A stretch of DNA of 64,000 nt. Origin: Saxidomus purpurata. Lineage: Eukaryota; Mollusca; Bivalvia; Venerida; Veneridae. Every line of letters starts with the position of its first letter. Position 1 is the stretch's first letter. Where the stretch lies: positions 6,741,672-6,805,671 of the forward strand of contig JAFMSR010000007.1 of NCBI GenBank assembly GCA_022818135.1, read 5' to 3'. Positions 23,191-36,500 of the stretch are shown here, in pieces. Position numbers and translations under genes: made by a program. The notes beneath the pieces are model-generated. The model ran no database searches and was not told the origin of the DNA. It was given only the letters and a program-made list of their open reading frames with translations.

Positions 23191-24190
23191 GAGGCAGTGC
23201 ATGGGTCTCCTGTGCCCCGTTTATGCAATTTTACTCGTCAATTGCGTTTCTGCATGATGAAATCAGTATCCTTTGTGTCTCGTTTTACGCCTCTATTCAC
23301 AGAGAAATCTTTATCCATATATTGCGTCTCGTTTAAGCCTCTTTGTAGGGCGGAACCAACGCCTTTTGTGTCCTCTTTTTCGTACTTTCGAGCGGCCAAA
23401 TCAAAGTCTCTTGCGTCTCATGTAAGGCGGAACAAGCATCTCTTGTAACACAATTTTGCCTATCTGCGCTGCGGAACCAGCGTCTCTTTTGTATCGATTT
23501 ACGTCCCTCTGAACGTCGAAATAAACGTCTCTTGTATCTTGTTTTACGTATCTGTGCATGGCAGAACCAGCTTTTCTTGTGTATCATTTTACGTCCCTCT
23601 GCACGTCGAAACAAAAATCTCTTGTATCGCGTTTTACATAAATGTATTTGCATGGCGGAACCAGCTTCTCTTATGTCTCCTTTTAAGTCCCTCTGCCCGT
23701 CGAAACTAGGGTCTCTTGTATCGCGTTTTACATAAATGTATTTGCATGGCGGAACCAGCTTCTCTTGTGTCTCCTTTTACGTCCCTCTGCACGTCGAAAC
23801 TAGGGTCTCTTGTATCTCGTTTTACATATTTGTATTTGCATGGCGGAACCAGCTTCTCTTGTGTCTCCTTTTACGTCCCTCTGCACGTCGAAACTAGGGT
23901 CTCTTGTATCTCGTTTTACATACATGTATATGTATTTGCATGGCGGAACCAGCTTCTCTTGTGTCTCCTTTTACGTCCCTTTGTAAGTCGAAACAAGCGT
24001 CTTTTGTATCTCGTTTTACGTATCTTTGCATGGCGGAACCAGCTTCTCTTGTGTCTCCTTTTACGTTTTTCTGAACCACATAATTAGTTTCTCTTATTTC
24101 TATTTTCACGTATCATTTCACGGTAGAACCAGCGTTTCTTGTGTCTCCTTTTTCTTACATTTGCACGGTAGAACCAGCGTCTCTTGCATA
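23190..24190. repeat. Tandem array, ~105-bp unit made of two ~50-bp half-units
   Basis: The full unit runs 'catggcggaaccagcttctc', then 'ttttacgtccctctgcacg', then 'tcgaaactagggtctcttg', then 'ttttacatat.tgtatttg'. The two halves share the scheme 'gaaac.agcgtctcttgt..ctcgttttacgt', so the unit probably arose by duplication and divergence of a shorter one. The most regular copies lie at 23640-24070. The long open frames across the array on both strands follow from its periodicity and are not supported as genes. Confidence 0.85.
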
Positions 24191-24639
24191 TCAAAAGAAG
24201 GTTCAATGTGTATGTAGAGAGCGTAAGATGTCGAAAACAAATTTTCTTGAACATTATCTAAGATAAGATTATTTTTATTTATTTTACAATAGTAGAACCA
24301 GTAGATATAATAATAATAATATACAATGTAGTAGTACATTGTATGTGTCAGCGTTTTCGTTTTTCATGAAGAAAGAGAAATATTTGAATACTTTTCCTGC
24401 TACCCTGGTAGAGTATTGGTAATACCCTTAAATACCAAGAGTCGCATACATACACATGCACAGCTACTTGCTGTTCTTTGGCTGGAGAATTACTAGGTGA
24501 CAACGAACATTAACCATGCAAACTAAAGTGACGTGTAGAAGTTTCTTTCTCGCGTTTTCAGTCTTTCATGAATGGTTTTTATAATTTTAGTACGTAAATA
24601 GCTCATATCTATCAACATAATATGTTGTTACCTCCAAAC

Positions 24640-25858
24640 TAATGTTAATTATACACATACATAGTAAATAATTTTGTCGGCAGTAAGCAGTACTCTTCAT
24701 TAGTACAGTGGTATGTATCCCCACTTTTCGCGCGGGAGAACGGGGCTCAATTCACAGACTGGAATTATCACTTTTTGTGGCTAAGAATGACTATGATTTT
24801 GAGAGCAGACCTTACTTAAGTCGCAGAATAAAAGCAACCTTGACCGCTGCTTATGGGACTATGTAGGTCCCGCCTTATGGAAAATTGTTGAACAAGTTTG
24901 TATGTACTTTACCGTATCTCCTAAACACCTTGCTGGATTTTAATAAAACTTGCCATAAAGCTATATATGGGGTTACTATATGTCAAAGGTCAATATCACA
25001 GGGACCTGTTAATAGAAAGTCTTGGCCTCGCTTTATCTTCTAAACTCTTACTGCATTGTGATAAAAGTTGCATCCCCAACTATTTTAACCATCGTGTATT
25101 GGATTTTTACAAAGAGAAAAGAAAGATATCATTAAATAACTCGTCATAACTTTCTTTCTGTTTAACACACAATCTGTCATTATCACAAATGTTGATTTAA
25201 TTTCTCTGCCATTTCATGAATATTTTTTTGTCAAGGTAAAGTATAAAATCAATCAATGGTCCTTTTTACGTTTAAAAACTATCACTGTCCGTTTATTTAT
25301 AGTGAAAACGCCAAACAATGTCAGTTTCGGTGCAAATATTACATTTTGATTCAAATTTACACCTTTGTGCTAATGTACAAAAAATAACGTCACTATTACA
25401 ATGTTTTGTGATATTTCATTTTATATTTTAGATATTTAAAAATTATCGTATTAAATGGATATCGTCGTAGTCCTTTTTAAAGTTTACTCAACTGACTTAC
25501 AAACTTTAAATAAGAATTTACCGTTTCGGCAGTACTCGGCGATTTACGTAAGACACATTCTTTTTCCGTAAATACTAAATTAATTAGTAACTAGTAAATC
25601 ATCTTATCAACATGAATAACTTTTGTTCATGATATTACCAGTGCATAGATATAAAACTAACTGGTTCGCATCCCAATTTTTATAAGACATATAAATGAAA
25701 ATTTACATTTAACGAATACATAATTATTGAACTGATATAAATCTGACAGGAGTTATTACTATGAAGTCTAGCTACCTGGGATCTGTTTCATATACTCAAA
25801 ATCGCGCCGATCATCTTTTTAAAAAATAATGATAATAATGATAATACAAGTAGTAGTA

Positions 25859-25894
<36 letters not shown>

Positions 25895-26600
25895 TCTTTA
25901 TTTAACGAAGGTTATTCTTTAAGTAAACAACATGTGATATTAAACACTATGATGAATATCTTATTTTCAAAAAAACCTTCAAACATTAATTCAAACTAAC
26001 ATTATGCAAGATAGCGAGAATTTAAGTCACATAAGAACATATGTAGATTCAATGAACCCATACAAACAATAACAGTTCTTGTTACGCATGACATGGCAAT
26101 GTTACGGCTATCGGACTGGTTTTATCCATTCGTATGCATCAGTGTTGTACCATTCTCTAACTATATAGCTGTATTAAATAACAAGACCTGGAAATCATTA
26201 CACACTTTGAATCATAGCTAAAACGTATAACTGAGTAATTTGTGACGGGTAATCTAATCGAGTGGAGATATCGCTCAGATACATAAACTCCTCAATCATT
26301 GTCAAGGATCGTTTCAAAATACTGTTCGATTTCAAGGTCATACGTGTTTTTGTACTTTTAAAATAGACTGCTCCAGTGCCGAGGTAAGTCGGGTCAATAT
26401 TTTTTAATATCCCAGTAGTTTAGGTACAAGGGAATCGTGCAACACTGGCGTATGGTTTAAACCGAGATATTTGAGCGTATAATATGTATGTTAAATACTT
26501 TAACGTTGCTAGTTCGACCATATATATTTTTTATCTTACTGACTTTAATGACTCTCCAATAGCAGGTAGTTTATATGTACACACGGAGGAGATGAAATGT
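24640..26600. repeat. P450 upstream segment, copy 1
   Basis: This non-coding stretch is repeated at 50555-52460, and part of it (25733-26301) a third time at 44888-46934. It includes a tRNA-like SINE piece near 24700-24790 (anchor 'cgcgggagaacggggctcaa') and an AAT/AGT microsatellite at 25826-25893. No gene is seen. Confidence 0.75.
25826..25893. repeat. (AAT)n microsatellite
   Basis: An AAT run with a short AGT section. The equivalent position in the third partial copy (44983-45040) has a pure AAT run, and in the second P450 flank (about 51420-51440) the run is almost lost. Confidence 0.9.
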
Positions 26601-27211
26601 ATTTAACATGTGTCAAATCAACTTTTATGTCATTATATGCTTAAAATAACTGTGGCAAATTTTATAAGTTGTTGACATATCGCACGAATACAAATCTCAT
26701 CTCGTATCGTTTTATCCGTCCGTATACCATAAATCTTGTTATCAGTGACTTAAACCTTCACATTACCTAAAGATCATGCACGTATACAGCTGGTGAATTA
26801 ATAATTTTACTTTAAATTGAACTTGTATAGGATCACAAGTGTTCATCATACCATACCGGTAAGAATGTTATTTTCCTTGTCGGATTGAAATCATATGATG
26901 CTTTTTGTTTGATATATTACTGGTAAATTACATGTTTCTATCTTCTTAACGTTAGTTTAGTACATAGTCACTTTCGAACCGGTTTCATGAGAACATGGAG
27001 TAATAAATTATTTTATTTCTTTCAAGCTGGAGAGCATAACATATACTTGGTATACATATAACAGGCAATACTAACAAATATACCTTAACTAATTATTTAC
27101 AATTTATACAAGTATGCATGACTTCTCATATAATAATATCAAAGTTATATAATAATCTCTTAATTAATTTTAAAGTTGAATAATAATGTATTGTATTGTA
27201 CTGTTTTTTCC

Positions 27212-27290
27212 AGAAAGCGGACTCGAGAGTGACTCGATAAGCTTCAAACTTTCTTTACAATCGAGCTAAAATGCATTTAGTAGAAACTAT
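27212..27290 (+). mobile_element. SINE tail fragment
   Basis: Matches the 3' part of the SINE at 32163-32342: 'aagcggact', then 'cgataagcttcaaactttct', then 'caatcgagctaaaat'. The tRNA-like head is absent, so this is a truncated copy. Confidence 0.65.
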
Positions 27291-27536
27291 AAACACATTT
27301 TAACATTGACTTAGAAGTTGGACGATTTTGGATAATATTATACAAAAAAATTGTATTTTTTAAGTGTTCATGTTTATTTATTTACCTGGTGTAAATTCTC
27401 AACACGCATATTGTTTATGTTTTCTTTTAGGCATGGGACCTAGTTTTTAGGCCCACTACATGTAAGTTCATAAAAATTGGTGTGTTTGTGTAATCATTTC
27501 TATTTTGGTACACAGGGGAGAACGGTGATATAGACA

Positions 27537-30500
27537 ATGTTGATCCTAGGACTTGTTAATATACCAGGCTGGATCGTTTGGGGCCTTGGCTTTTTCGTAT
27601 TCTTTTACCTGTAAGTATAGTTAATGTTTACCCACCTGTCCAGCTCTTGAACGGACTCCCTTAAATTTTAAATTATACCTCCCAAGATCAACGTTTGTAT
27701 TGACTTTACAGGAATCACTTTGTCCAATCCATGTCTAGTTACGTCACGTTCTGCTCCGTCTTTAGAACTTAATTTATGATTGGGTGAGTGTATATCTATC
27801 AAGCTTGGTACATAAATGTAGTCAAATCGCAGGAAGAGGAAGGCGGAGTAACTCAGTAAGCCGAAGGTCAAAGCCAAAAACTTAGGGGTCATTGTTTTTT
27901 TCGTGTTTGTTCGTTATCCTCTTAACCCTTCGAAGGATTTTCATGAAACTTGTGACAAACATTTATATCATAGAGTCAAAGTGAAGTAGCCATGCTTAAA
28001 CAACGCCGGCACTCGTATCTGTGTCCCCATATCTTCTAAATCTTTGAAAGAATTTCATTAATACAAATTGTCATCTAATCGAAACAATGCTCTAACTTTG
28101 CCGGCTAAAGGTCTAGGCCAAACCCATCAGATTGTTTTCCCTAAAACAATGGAGGTTATTCATGAAACTTTTGTCCTATGTTCATCTTTTCGATCGAGAC
28201 AACGTGCAGAACCCTCGACTCACGGTCAAGTTCACATTTCACTGTTCATTTCACCATTATCTCTCAAATTCCTTGAAGAATTTTCACGAATCTTAAAAGC
28301 GTTGAACAATTTCATACTCAGAGGTCTAAGATCATGAGATTATTTTCTCACAATACGTGAAAAAGATTCTCATGAAGGTCAAATTATTATTCCATCGATA
28401 AGACATACAGATCAGAAGTTCCTACCATGTCTGCTGTAGGTCAAGGTCACATTTTTGGGTCGGATGACAGAAGACTTAATTTGCTGCGTCGTTATCATTT
28501 AATTCAATTTATATATTTCCTGCCGAGTGCAAAACAAATTCGTGCAACTTACATTTATTGCTCTCAAGACTGTTTCCAGTTATCATTTGTTGTATCATTT
28601 ACTGTCTCAAAGCGCATATCTCTGCTCTGGTTATGTAACAAGTCATGCCCTTCTCTACATTATACAATTATAGACTAATGTTGAGGTCAATATATAGTTT
28701 TGCGGACTTGTAAAAAGTGATCATTTTTTTACAGGTACGCAAAACTATATATTGACCGAAACATTAGTCTAAAATTATTATATCGTATGCCTCATAAAAC
28801 GTAGTGAAAATCACAGAAATGACGTCTTAAAAACCGTGCAGGTCTACACATCATTTTCCAGGTCTACACATACTTTTGCGGACTCGGCACTTGAGCGCTA
28901 TCGGCCAATCAGGATTAAGTATTTGTGACAGGTATATGATATTTAAAATTATCGGTCATTTGGACCAGGAACATTTGTGGGGGTATATATCACCTTTTGT
29001 GTTAGCGTCAGTTTAGCCAGGGAAAATGTCGCAACAAGTCAAAGAAACGGGTTATATCAATATTGCTTTACTTTTTCTAGATTACGAAACAAGTTCTTAC
29101 AGCTGAGATTAATCACTCGAGATTCACTAGATATTGAATCAACCTCTTACATACATTGTTGAAATGCGTATGACACAAAACACTGTTGCAGATATAGGAC
29201 TAAGCCATGCATACAGACAAACACTCTTGCAGACAAATACATCGGTACATACTAACTCAATGTCTTATTTACAGATACTGTCGAAGAAAAAAAAGTTATT
29301 TTCAACGACTTGGCATTCCTTTCAAACCGCCAACTTTCTTTTTTGGGGACGTGGATCCTGGCCAAAAGGTATTCCTATATAACTCGTTATGATATTACTT
29401 CAATAAAGATTATTTAAGGTGGTTGACATTAAGGACTTATAAAACCGCTGTAGTTTTTCAACATCGCGTGGTCACGGGTTCAATTCCCGATAACTTGATA
29501 CTTCATTCAGTTTCAAATTGGCAGTTCCCTACGAAGTTATTCAAATAGATAAGTGATAGCTTAGTGTGGTAAAATTGCTTAAAAGCATATAACATGACAA
29601 AAATGCATAAAAATCTAATCGGATGAATTCATCATTGTTCACACATTGTTTTAAATGACAGGGTGCCGATTACATTGATGATGTAGTAGTCTACGAATAC
29701 GGAAAGGTTTTTGGGTGAGTCAACCTTCATCCCTTGAACAAGTGAATTTGAAACTTTGATTAGGAAATTTCGCATATTTATCCAAAGTTTACGTATTTTA
29801 ATAAATATTATTGTATTATGAGAAAGCTTACTTGAAGTGCTTTTAAAAAGTATGTAATGCATGTGCCTAATCGTACATGTATATAAACTCTTGTAGAATA
29901 TTGGAGCAGCACATGTAGCGTTCTCTTTCAGGACCTATGCTGTCAACACACCTGTACTGAATATAGCAGACGCCGATATTGTTAAGCAGATCATGGTTAA
30001 AGAATTTGCAAACTTTACAGACCGTCCGGTAAATTTTATTTAATTAAGAATTGTAATGACATAATGCACAGATGTGAAGGTAAAACAAAGTGTAACTTAG
30101 CCATCTTGCTCTGAATACTTAAGCTTCCGAAGTCAGCTCTTGTCGCGTGCACCGCTTCCGTCCTGCGTCATTACACGCCGCCTGGAGGTGGCGTGTATAT
30201 TGGAATGCAGTAAGTAAAATTTCCATGGGGTGACGTAACTACTTTAAGACTGTAGACTGATTTCACAGTGTGTTCTTTTATAACAAGCGGACTTTTGATT
30301 TGAGATCGCGAACCAGTCTAAATTTTACGGAAATAGCCGATTTTAAACGAATGACTACTAACAGATATCTGATTGAATACACTTTACGAAACTACCAAGT
30401 TTATGATGTGTGCATTACTTATTTAAAGTGTCTGGGAAGTTAAATTCGTTTGTTTACATAAATTTGTACCGCCATTCCGAAACAAACGTCTGTATTGGTG

Positions 30501-33500
30501 AATAACGAAATTATACGCTCTGAAAGTCATTGCCTCGATAGCGCAGTGCTATGTATCCCCGCTTGGCACGCGGGAGATCAGAGGTCGAAGCCTCGCCGGA
30601 GTAGAAATAACTTTTGATATTTATTATATTTATAAATTTGCTTCAATTTATATTATTCTTGTACGAAAGAAAAAATATTTCCAAGATATAAATTAATTTG
30701 TTCCCACTATATATTATTTCAATGATTTGATAATTCATACAGAGGAAACAATGCCTATAGACTTGACGTAGAATCATCTTTTTTTAGCATTAAACATTAA
30801 CAAATGGTCAGCCATATACAAAATTAGAGTGCAAAAAGATTAGGTTTGGTTAATCACCATACATTAAATCCAACATTACTACTTATCGCAACCCCCACTC
30901 CATTTGGCGGCGTTCAAACATTTGACTTGTTGTTTGTTGGAGTTTTAACGCCCTTACCGACCGTCATTTAATAGGCGGATAGTTTACCTAACAATCGTTC
31001 ATGGGAAGAACCAGTACTAGACTCCTATTCTCCGTAAGAAACTGCCTATTATTAAAGAGACTTGGTCAGTAGCGAGGTTGGACCCATGGCCTTCAATCTA
31101 TAAAATGTAACAGTGATTTTAACCACTCGGCCACGATGACGGACGCTCTCTGTCATAAAATAATCTTAAAAACTACAAAAGAAGTACGACAACTGCGTTG
31201 GTGAACTAACAAAAAAAACCCTGCAAAGTTCGCGATTTATGATATCAAACAATTATAGTATAATGTCTAGCGTGTGATTTATACAAACAACCCATGCAGT
31301 CGCATGCGCAGATGTGATGCAAATGGATCACACTATTAAGAAAAAGAGTCTCTATGGTTTAAAAGGTTTGGTTTACTATTTTCCTTGCGTTTCTGTTTAG
31401 AATAATCTTAAGTACTTTTTCATCGCTGACAACACTATTTTGTTAGAGCGATGCATGTCTTGTCTGTACAGGTGCTGGCAACTGACACCCTATGGCCATT
31501 AATCGTGGAAACCGGAGACTGTGGGCAGTATATTAATTGTACTTTTCCAGCATACACGGTCTTCTACATTTCTTCAAATGGTTATTGTGTTCTCAAACGA
31601 AATGCTTAAAGCATTTAGAATAAAAGAAAGTGTATTTGTTTACTTAGATCTATTCTTAGTTGGAGAAAATGAAACACTAAATATCAAATGATAAAGACCC
31701 TTAGTTTCTATTTCTGCTTTAAATTATCAGGATTGAGTGATCAATTTTAAAACAAACTACAATAAACAAACAAACAGCAAGTTAGTTTAGATACTCATCT
31801 CCATTAACTAGTCTCTTGTGGTATAATTATATTTCATCTGCAATATATTCAAATTACGAACACTACATTTATACACTATTTACTGTCGATTTAATGTGCT
31901 ATCAATGCACATGAAATTGAGCACCCATTGCTTTAAATTTTGATTCCAAACATCATTATACTCCTGGTAAATTTAATATATAGAATCAACAACAACCTAA
32001 GTGCACACTTTCTTTTGCAACATAGTTTATGTTTTTTCAATTAAGTCTGTTTACGTTTTATTATTTCATCTCTTTTGTATGTTTTGTATTAGTATTGGCT
32101 GTTTAAGGCAAGTGGGTGCTTAACACAATAGATTACTGTCACAGATCAACTGTATAGATTGTGGGGAGCGGTGGTGTAGATGTTAAGTTGTCAGCCGCAC
32201 ATCCTGGAGGTTCGAGCCCCTCTTTTGTCACGACCGTTCCTCCTCGCATGACACCAGTACAGGGTTTTCTAGGAAGCGGACAGAGAGCGCATTGATAAGC
32301 GTCAAGCTTTCTTAACAATCGAGCTAAAATAAATTAGTATAGTAATAATAAGTTATGAGTTTTTAGCTCACCTGAGCACAAAGTGCTAAGTGAAGATATT
32401 GTGATCGTCTGGTGTCCGTCGTCTGTCTGTCGTTTGTTCGTCTGTTCTGATAGAGGCTGCATTTTTCACTGGATTTTCATGAAACTTGGTCAGAATGACT
32501 ACCTTGATAAAATCTAGATCGTTTTTGAACATGGGTTATCAGGGATCAAAAACTAAATCACGGGGTCAAATCATAGAAAAACTTTGTGTGTGCTATAGAG
32601 AATGCATTTTTCATTGGATCTTCATGAAACATGGTCAGTATGATTGCCTTGATAAAATCTAGGTCGAGTCCGAACATGGGTTATCAAGGATCAAAAACTA
32701 GGTCACCCGGTTAAAAACCTTGTGTATGCCATACAGGTGACACTTACAACCCAATCATCATGTAAACTGGTCAAAAGGTTTGCCTTGTCAAGGTCAAACA
32801 GAATGTTTGTGTTTATGATATACAGTTTAGGGTTAAAGTTTGGTCACATATTGTCATAAGTCGCAGGTGAGTGATATAGAGACATCTTGGCCCACTTGTT
32901 TTATCTTCATATGTAAATACATGTAATCGTCTTTATTTTTACTGATTAGAGACTTTTTCCTGAACTGCTGACGTCTGCAGTGTCCATTGCTAACGGCGAC
33001 CACTGGAGGTTTCTACGTTCAACGCTTAGTCCATCGTTTACTTCCGGTAAATTGAGGACTGTAAGTTGTTATTTATTCTGAAGCCGCAAATTTTTTTATC
33101 TCTTTTAATTGATTGAATTCAGCATGCATAATTTACTTCCATATTGTTTTCGAAGGAACTTCGCAATTCGGTTTTACTGAAAAGTAAGCTGGAAACACTT
33201 GCTGTCAAGATGTAAAAAATATTTCCATGTCTTTTATACGAAATAGATCTGGTTACCAATCATATTAAGCCATATTATATGGCCATCATTGTCCTCTTGT
33301 TTTATTCTTGCTTCTTACTAAGTTGTTTAATAATTTCAGATGAAACCATACATTCAAAAATGTCTTGAGGTTTTTCATGAGCTTCTAGAAAATGAAAATG
33401 AGAAACATCCTGAAGGTTTCGATATCGTGCCGTAAGTTAAAAACAGAATATGAAAGATTGAAGCCTAATAGCTAGCTGGTACTGTCAGAGTTTTTGTTTA

Positions 33501-36500
33501 TATGATGTCCTTTGCATTATAAACTATTTAATCATGACATTTCTAAGGTTTTGTTTTAGGTTTGATCAAGAGTATGTAATTATTGTGAAAACAGAATTAG
33601 TCCGGAAAAGTTTATAATTTTCGTTTCCTTGTTATATGTCAAAAGTCACTGCAGCTATTTAAAACAAAATGACTTCGATAGAAGAGGTTCAAATTACGAA
33701 TAGGAACGCGAAAGAGATAACAACTACATATCGACAGTTTGTTCTTTTTCCATTTTAGTTTTTTCGATGGTTACGCAATGGACATGATTTGCAGTGTTGG
33801 TTTTGGTCTCGAAACAAGTGCACAGAAGCAGCCGAATCATCCATTGGTTCAGAATGCACGGATTTTGTTTTCAGACAAGCGATTTATGTCTCCGCTCTTC
33901 TTTTTGCAAAGTACGTATTAGTTATCGGAAGATTATAATTGAAAAGTGAAAATATTTTTGTACTAGAAGATCGCTTACAACCGTGTATTATAGCCTCTTG
34001 TATAGGTGTTCAATAAAGCAATACTTTTTTGTCGAGCCTGCTGGCGATGTTCAGCTCCATTTGACGACTAGTCGCACGCAAGACTCGGGTCTGTAGCTTA
34101 ACGATTAAGATCACTCGTTCAGATTAAAGGTAAAGACTGGACACTTGAAACTTTATTTGGGATGTAACTTCCTTATGCAGTGATGTACATTTAATCGACT
34201 TGGTACACTTGTTCACCACAATGGGATGGCGTGCCAAAAGAAAGATCCAGGTCCATAGCCCAAAGGTCACACTAAGAGATCTGTTGAAATTTATCGCCCG
34301 CGTCCCCATATTTCGGTCATTTGTACAAGCGGGCAGTTTACTGGACCATCGAAGCTGGGAAGAACCATTACTAGATTCCTATCCTCCGTAAGAAACTGCC
34401 AAATTTCTCGCATAAAAGAGATATGGTTGGTTACAGGGCATGAACTCATGACCCTCAATCTATGAGAGGTTTCAGCGATTTGGAGTCGGCGACTCGAACC
34501 ACTCGATTACAGAGGCGGACAACTTGGAAATGTTAGGTAAAAGATGGGCACACGAAACCCTGTCTTGGTTGTAACTTATTCTTGCAATGAATGATTTTAA
34601 ATTGACACGAGAAAAATTTTATCCACAATTTTAGGGCTTGTCTTGCGCAAGACCCTGGTCCGTAGCTCAAAGGTCGCACTTAGAGATTAAACGTTAAAAA
34701 TGGACCTCATGCATCGAAAATTTGAACTGATTTTGGAAAATTATTCACATAAAATACCATATGCCCTTCAATGAATAAACTGTTTGCGGGCTCGACATGT
34801 AGTATTCAGTATCGACATCTAGTATGGTTTACAGGTCACCCCTGACGCTTTCTTGAGTCTATTCAAATGTAGTCCCTATTAAGAACAGAGCCTAAATACT
34901 TACTCCCTATCATGTTTGATTATTATTGAGTGATGTTGAATCTGAAAAAAGAAACCACTGTTGATGGTTTTAAATTTCTATCACTTAATCTGAAGTATTA
35001 TAGGTAAAACGAAAGTGGATGGGAGGATTCTGGGATACATATCATCACTAGATAAACTAATGGCAGTATAAGTCTCAGTAACGTGGTCATGCCTTTTCGT
35101 GTATTATAAAATATCCTTTTTTTCTCAATACCCTTGCATTTTGAAAGATCGTCAAAATAGAGGGGGTTTAAAAGACGTGTTAAACAGGTAGTCCTGATAT
35201 TCAGAGGAGAATAATGATATACTTCGATAATACATTTTGTGTTGTATTACATCTAAACATTGGAAACCACATATTGAAACCGTATAGAACTGGAGGAAAT
35301 GCCTCGCATATAATTATATTCATTTGACATCGACCTTTTTAAACACAAGCATGATATCAGGTCATATTCATGTACGTTTTGAAAATCGAAGTAATAATGT
35401 AATAAAAGGCGGTCGTGTTTCAAGTTAAAATGGGCTTTCAAGAGAAAAACTTTGGTTAGCGGAATCCTTATGTGAGGGGTAATATAAGACTTGTTTTTTA
35501 TTGATAAAATACTTAATCCACTCATTTTCGGCCAGTGATCTACAAATTCCATTACTTATATGATTGGCCGACTTTGTACCAATTTTACACATAATTTAGC
35601 CATAAAAATCTATTTTCGTTTTTCGTATATGAAATCCTATTTTCGTGAAAATAGCTATTTGTGGATTTCAACTACTCCGGTTAAACAATCTCTCCGCAAT
35701 TCGTAATTCGGATACATTTACGTGAGAGATATGGCTATGTAAAAAGATTTTCCTGTCAGGAAACGACAAACTGTCCTATCGTGCTTTGTTGAACCGTATA
35801 TGTCCCGGAACGTGTATATCACACTTGTGTGATATATTCGACCGTAAATATAACACGTGTTTAATGTGACATATTCGTTTGGTCATTTTTGACAGTTTAC
35901 ACCGAACGTATATGCTTTTTTCACACGTGTGATATATTCGGTCGAATTTTTCACACGCGTGATATATTCGGTCGAATCTTTCACACGTTTGATATATTCA
36001 TTCTGGTCATTTTGACAGTTTACACCGAAACTTATTTGTGATACTTTAGTGTATAAAACTACTAATTATACTTTTGTAGGAAGTGGGTGGCAAGGCACCC
36101 GTCCTTGGACCGTTTGCCGGAGCGGTTGTAACAATATTTAGGAACCCTATAGAATAATAACCCCGGTCATTATTTTTTTGAAGAATAGTGACCCCCCAGG
36201 AACTATGACTGATTTTAGGTGGATTTGAATCGAAGAAACTAAATGTTACACAAAGGATATTGTAGCTGCAGGGAAATAAAAAGAGATACTATTGTTTATT
36301 CACAATTTTCAATCCTGAAATTGACCTTTAACCTCTGAGTGTGACCTTGACCTTAGACATAGGAACCTGGTTCTTGCACAATACACCCTGTCTTATAATG
36401 GTATGAAAATCCTTCAGTACATTCTTCAGTACAAAAACTCATTCTTCAATTTGACCTTTAACCTCATACTGTGACCTTGACCGTAGACATAGGGATTTGC

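Noticed and set aside
23197..24109. Overlapping long open frames on both strands across the 105-bp array
   Set aside because: A tandem unit without stops produces them; the unit length and frame vary between copies and no start, splice site or domain is present.
30528..30601. Functional tRNA-Ala
   Set aside because: The B box is one base short and the acceptor stem is weak, although the anticodon arm is good; it is kept as a tRNA-like repeat.
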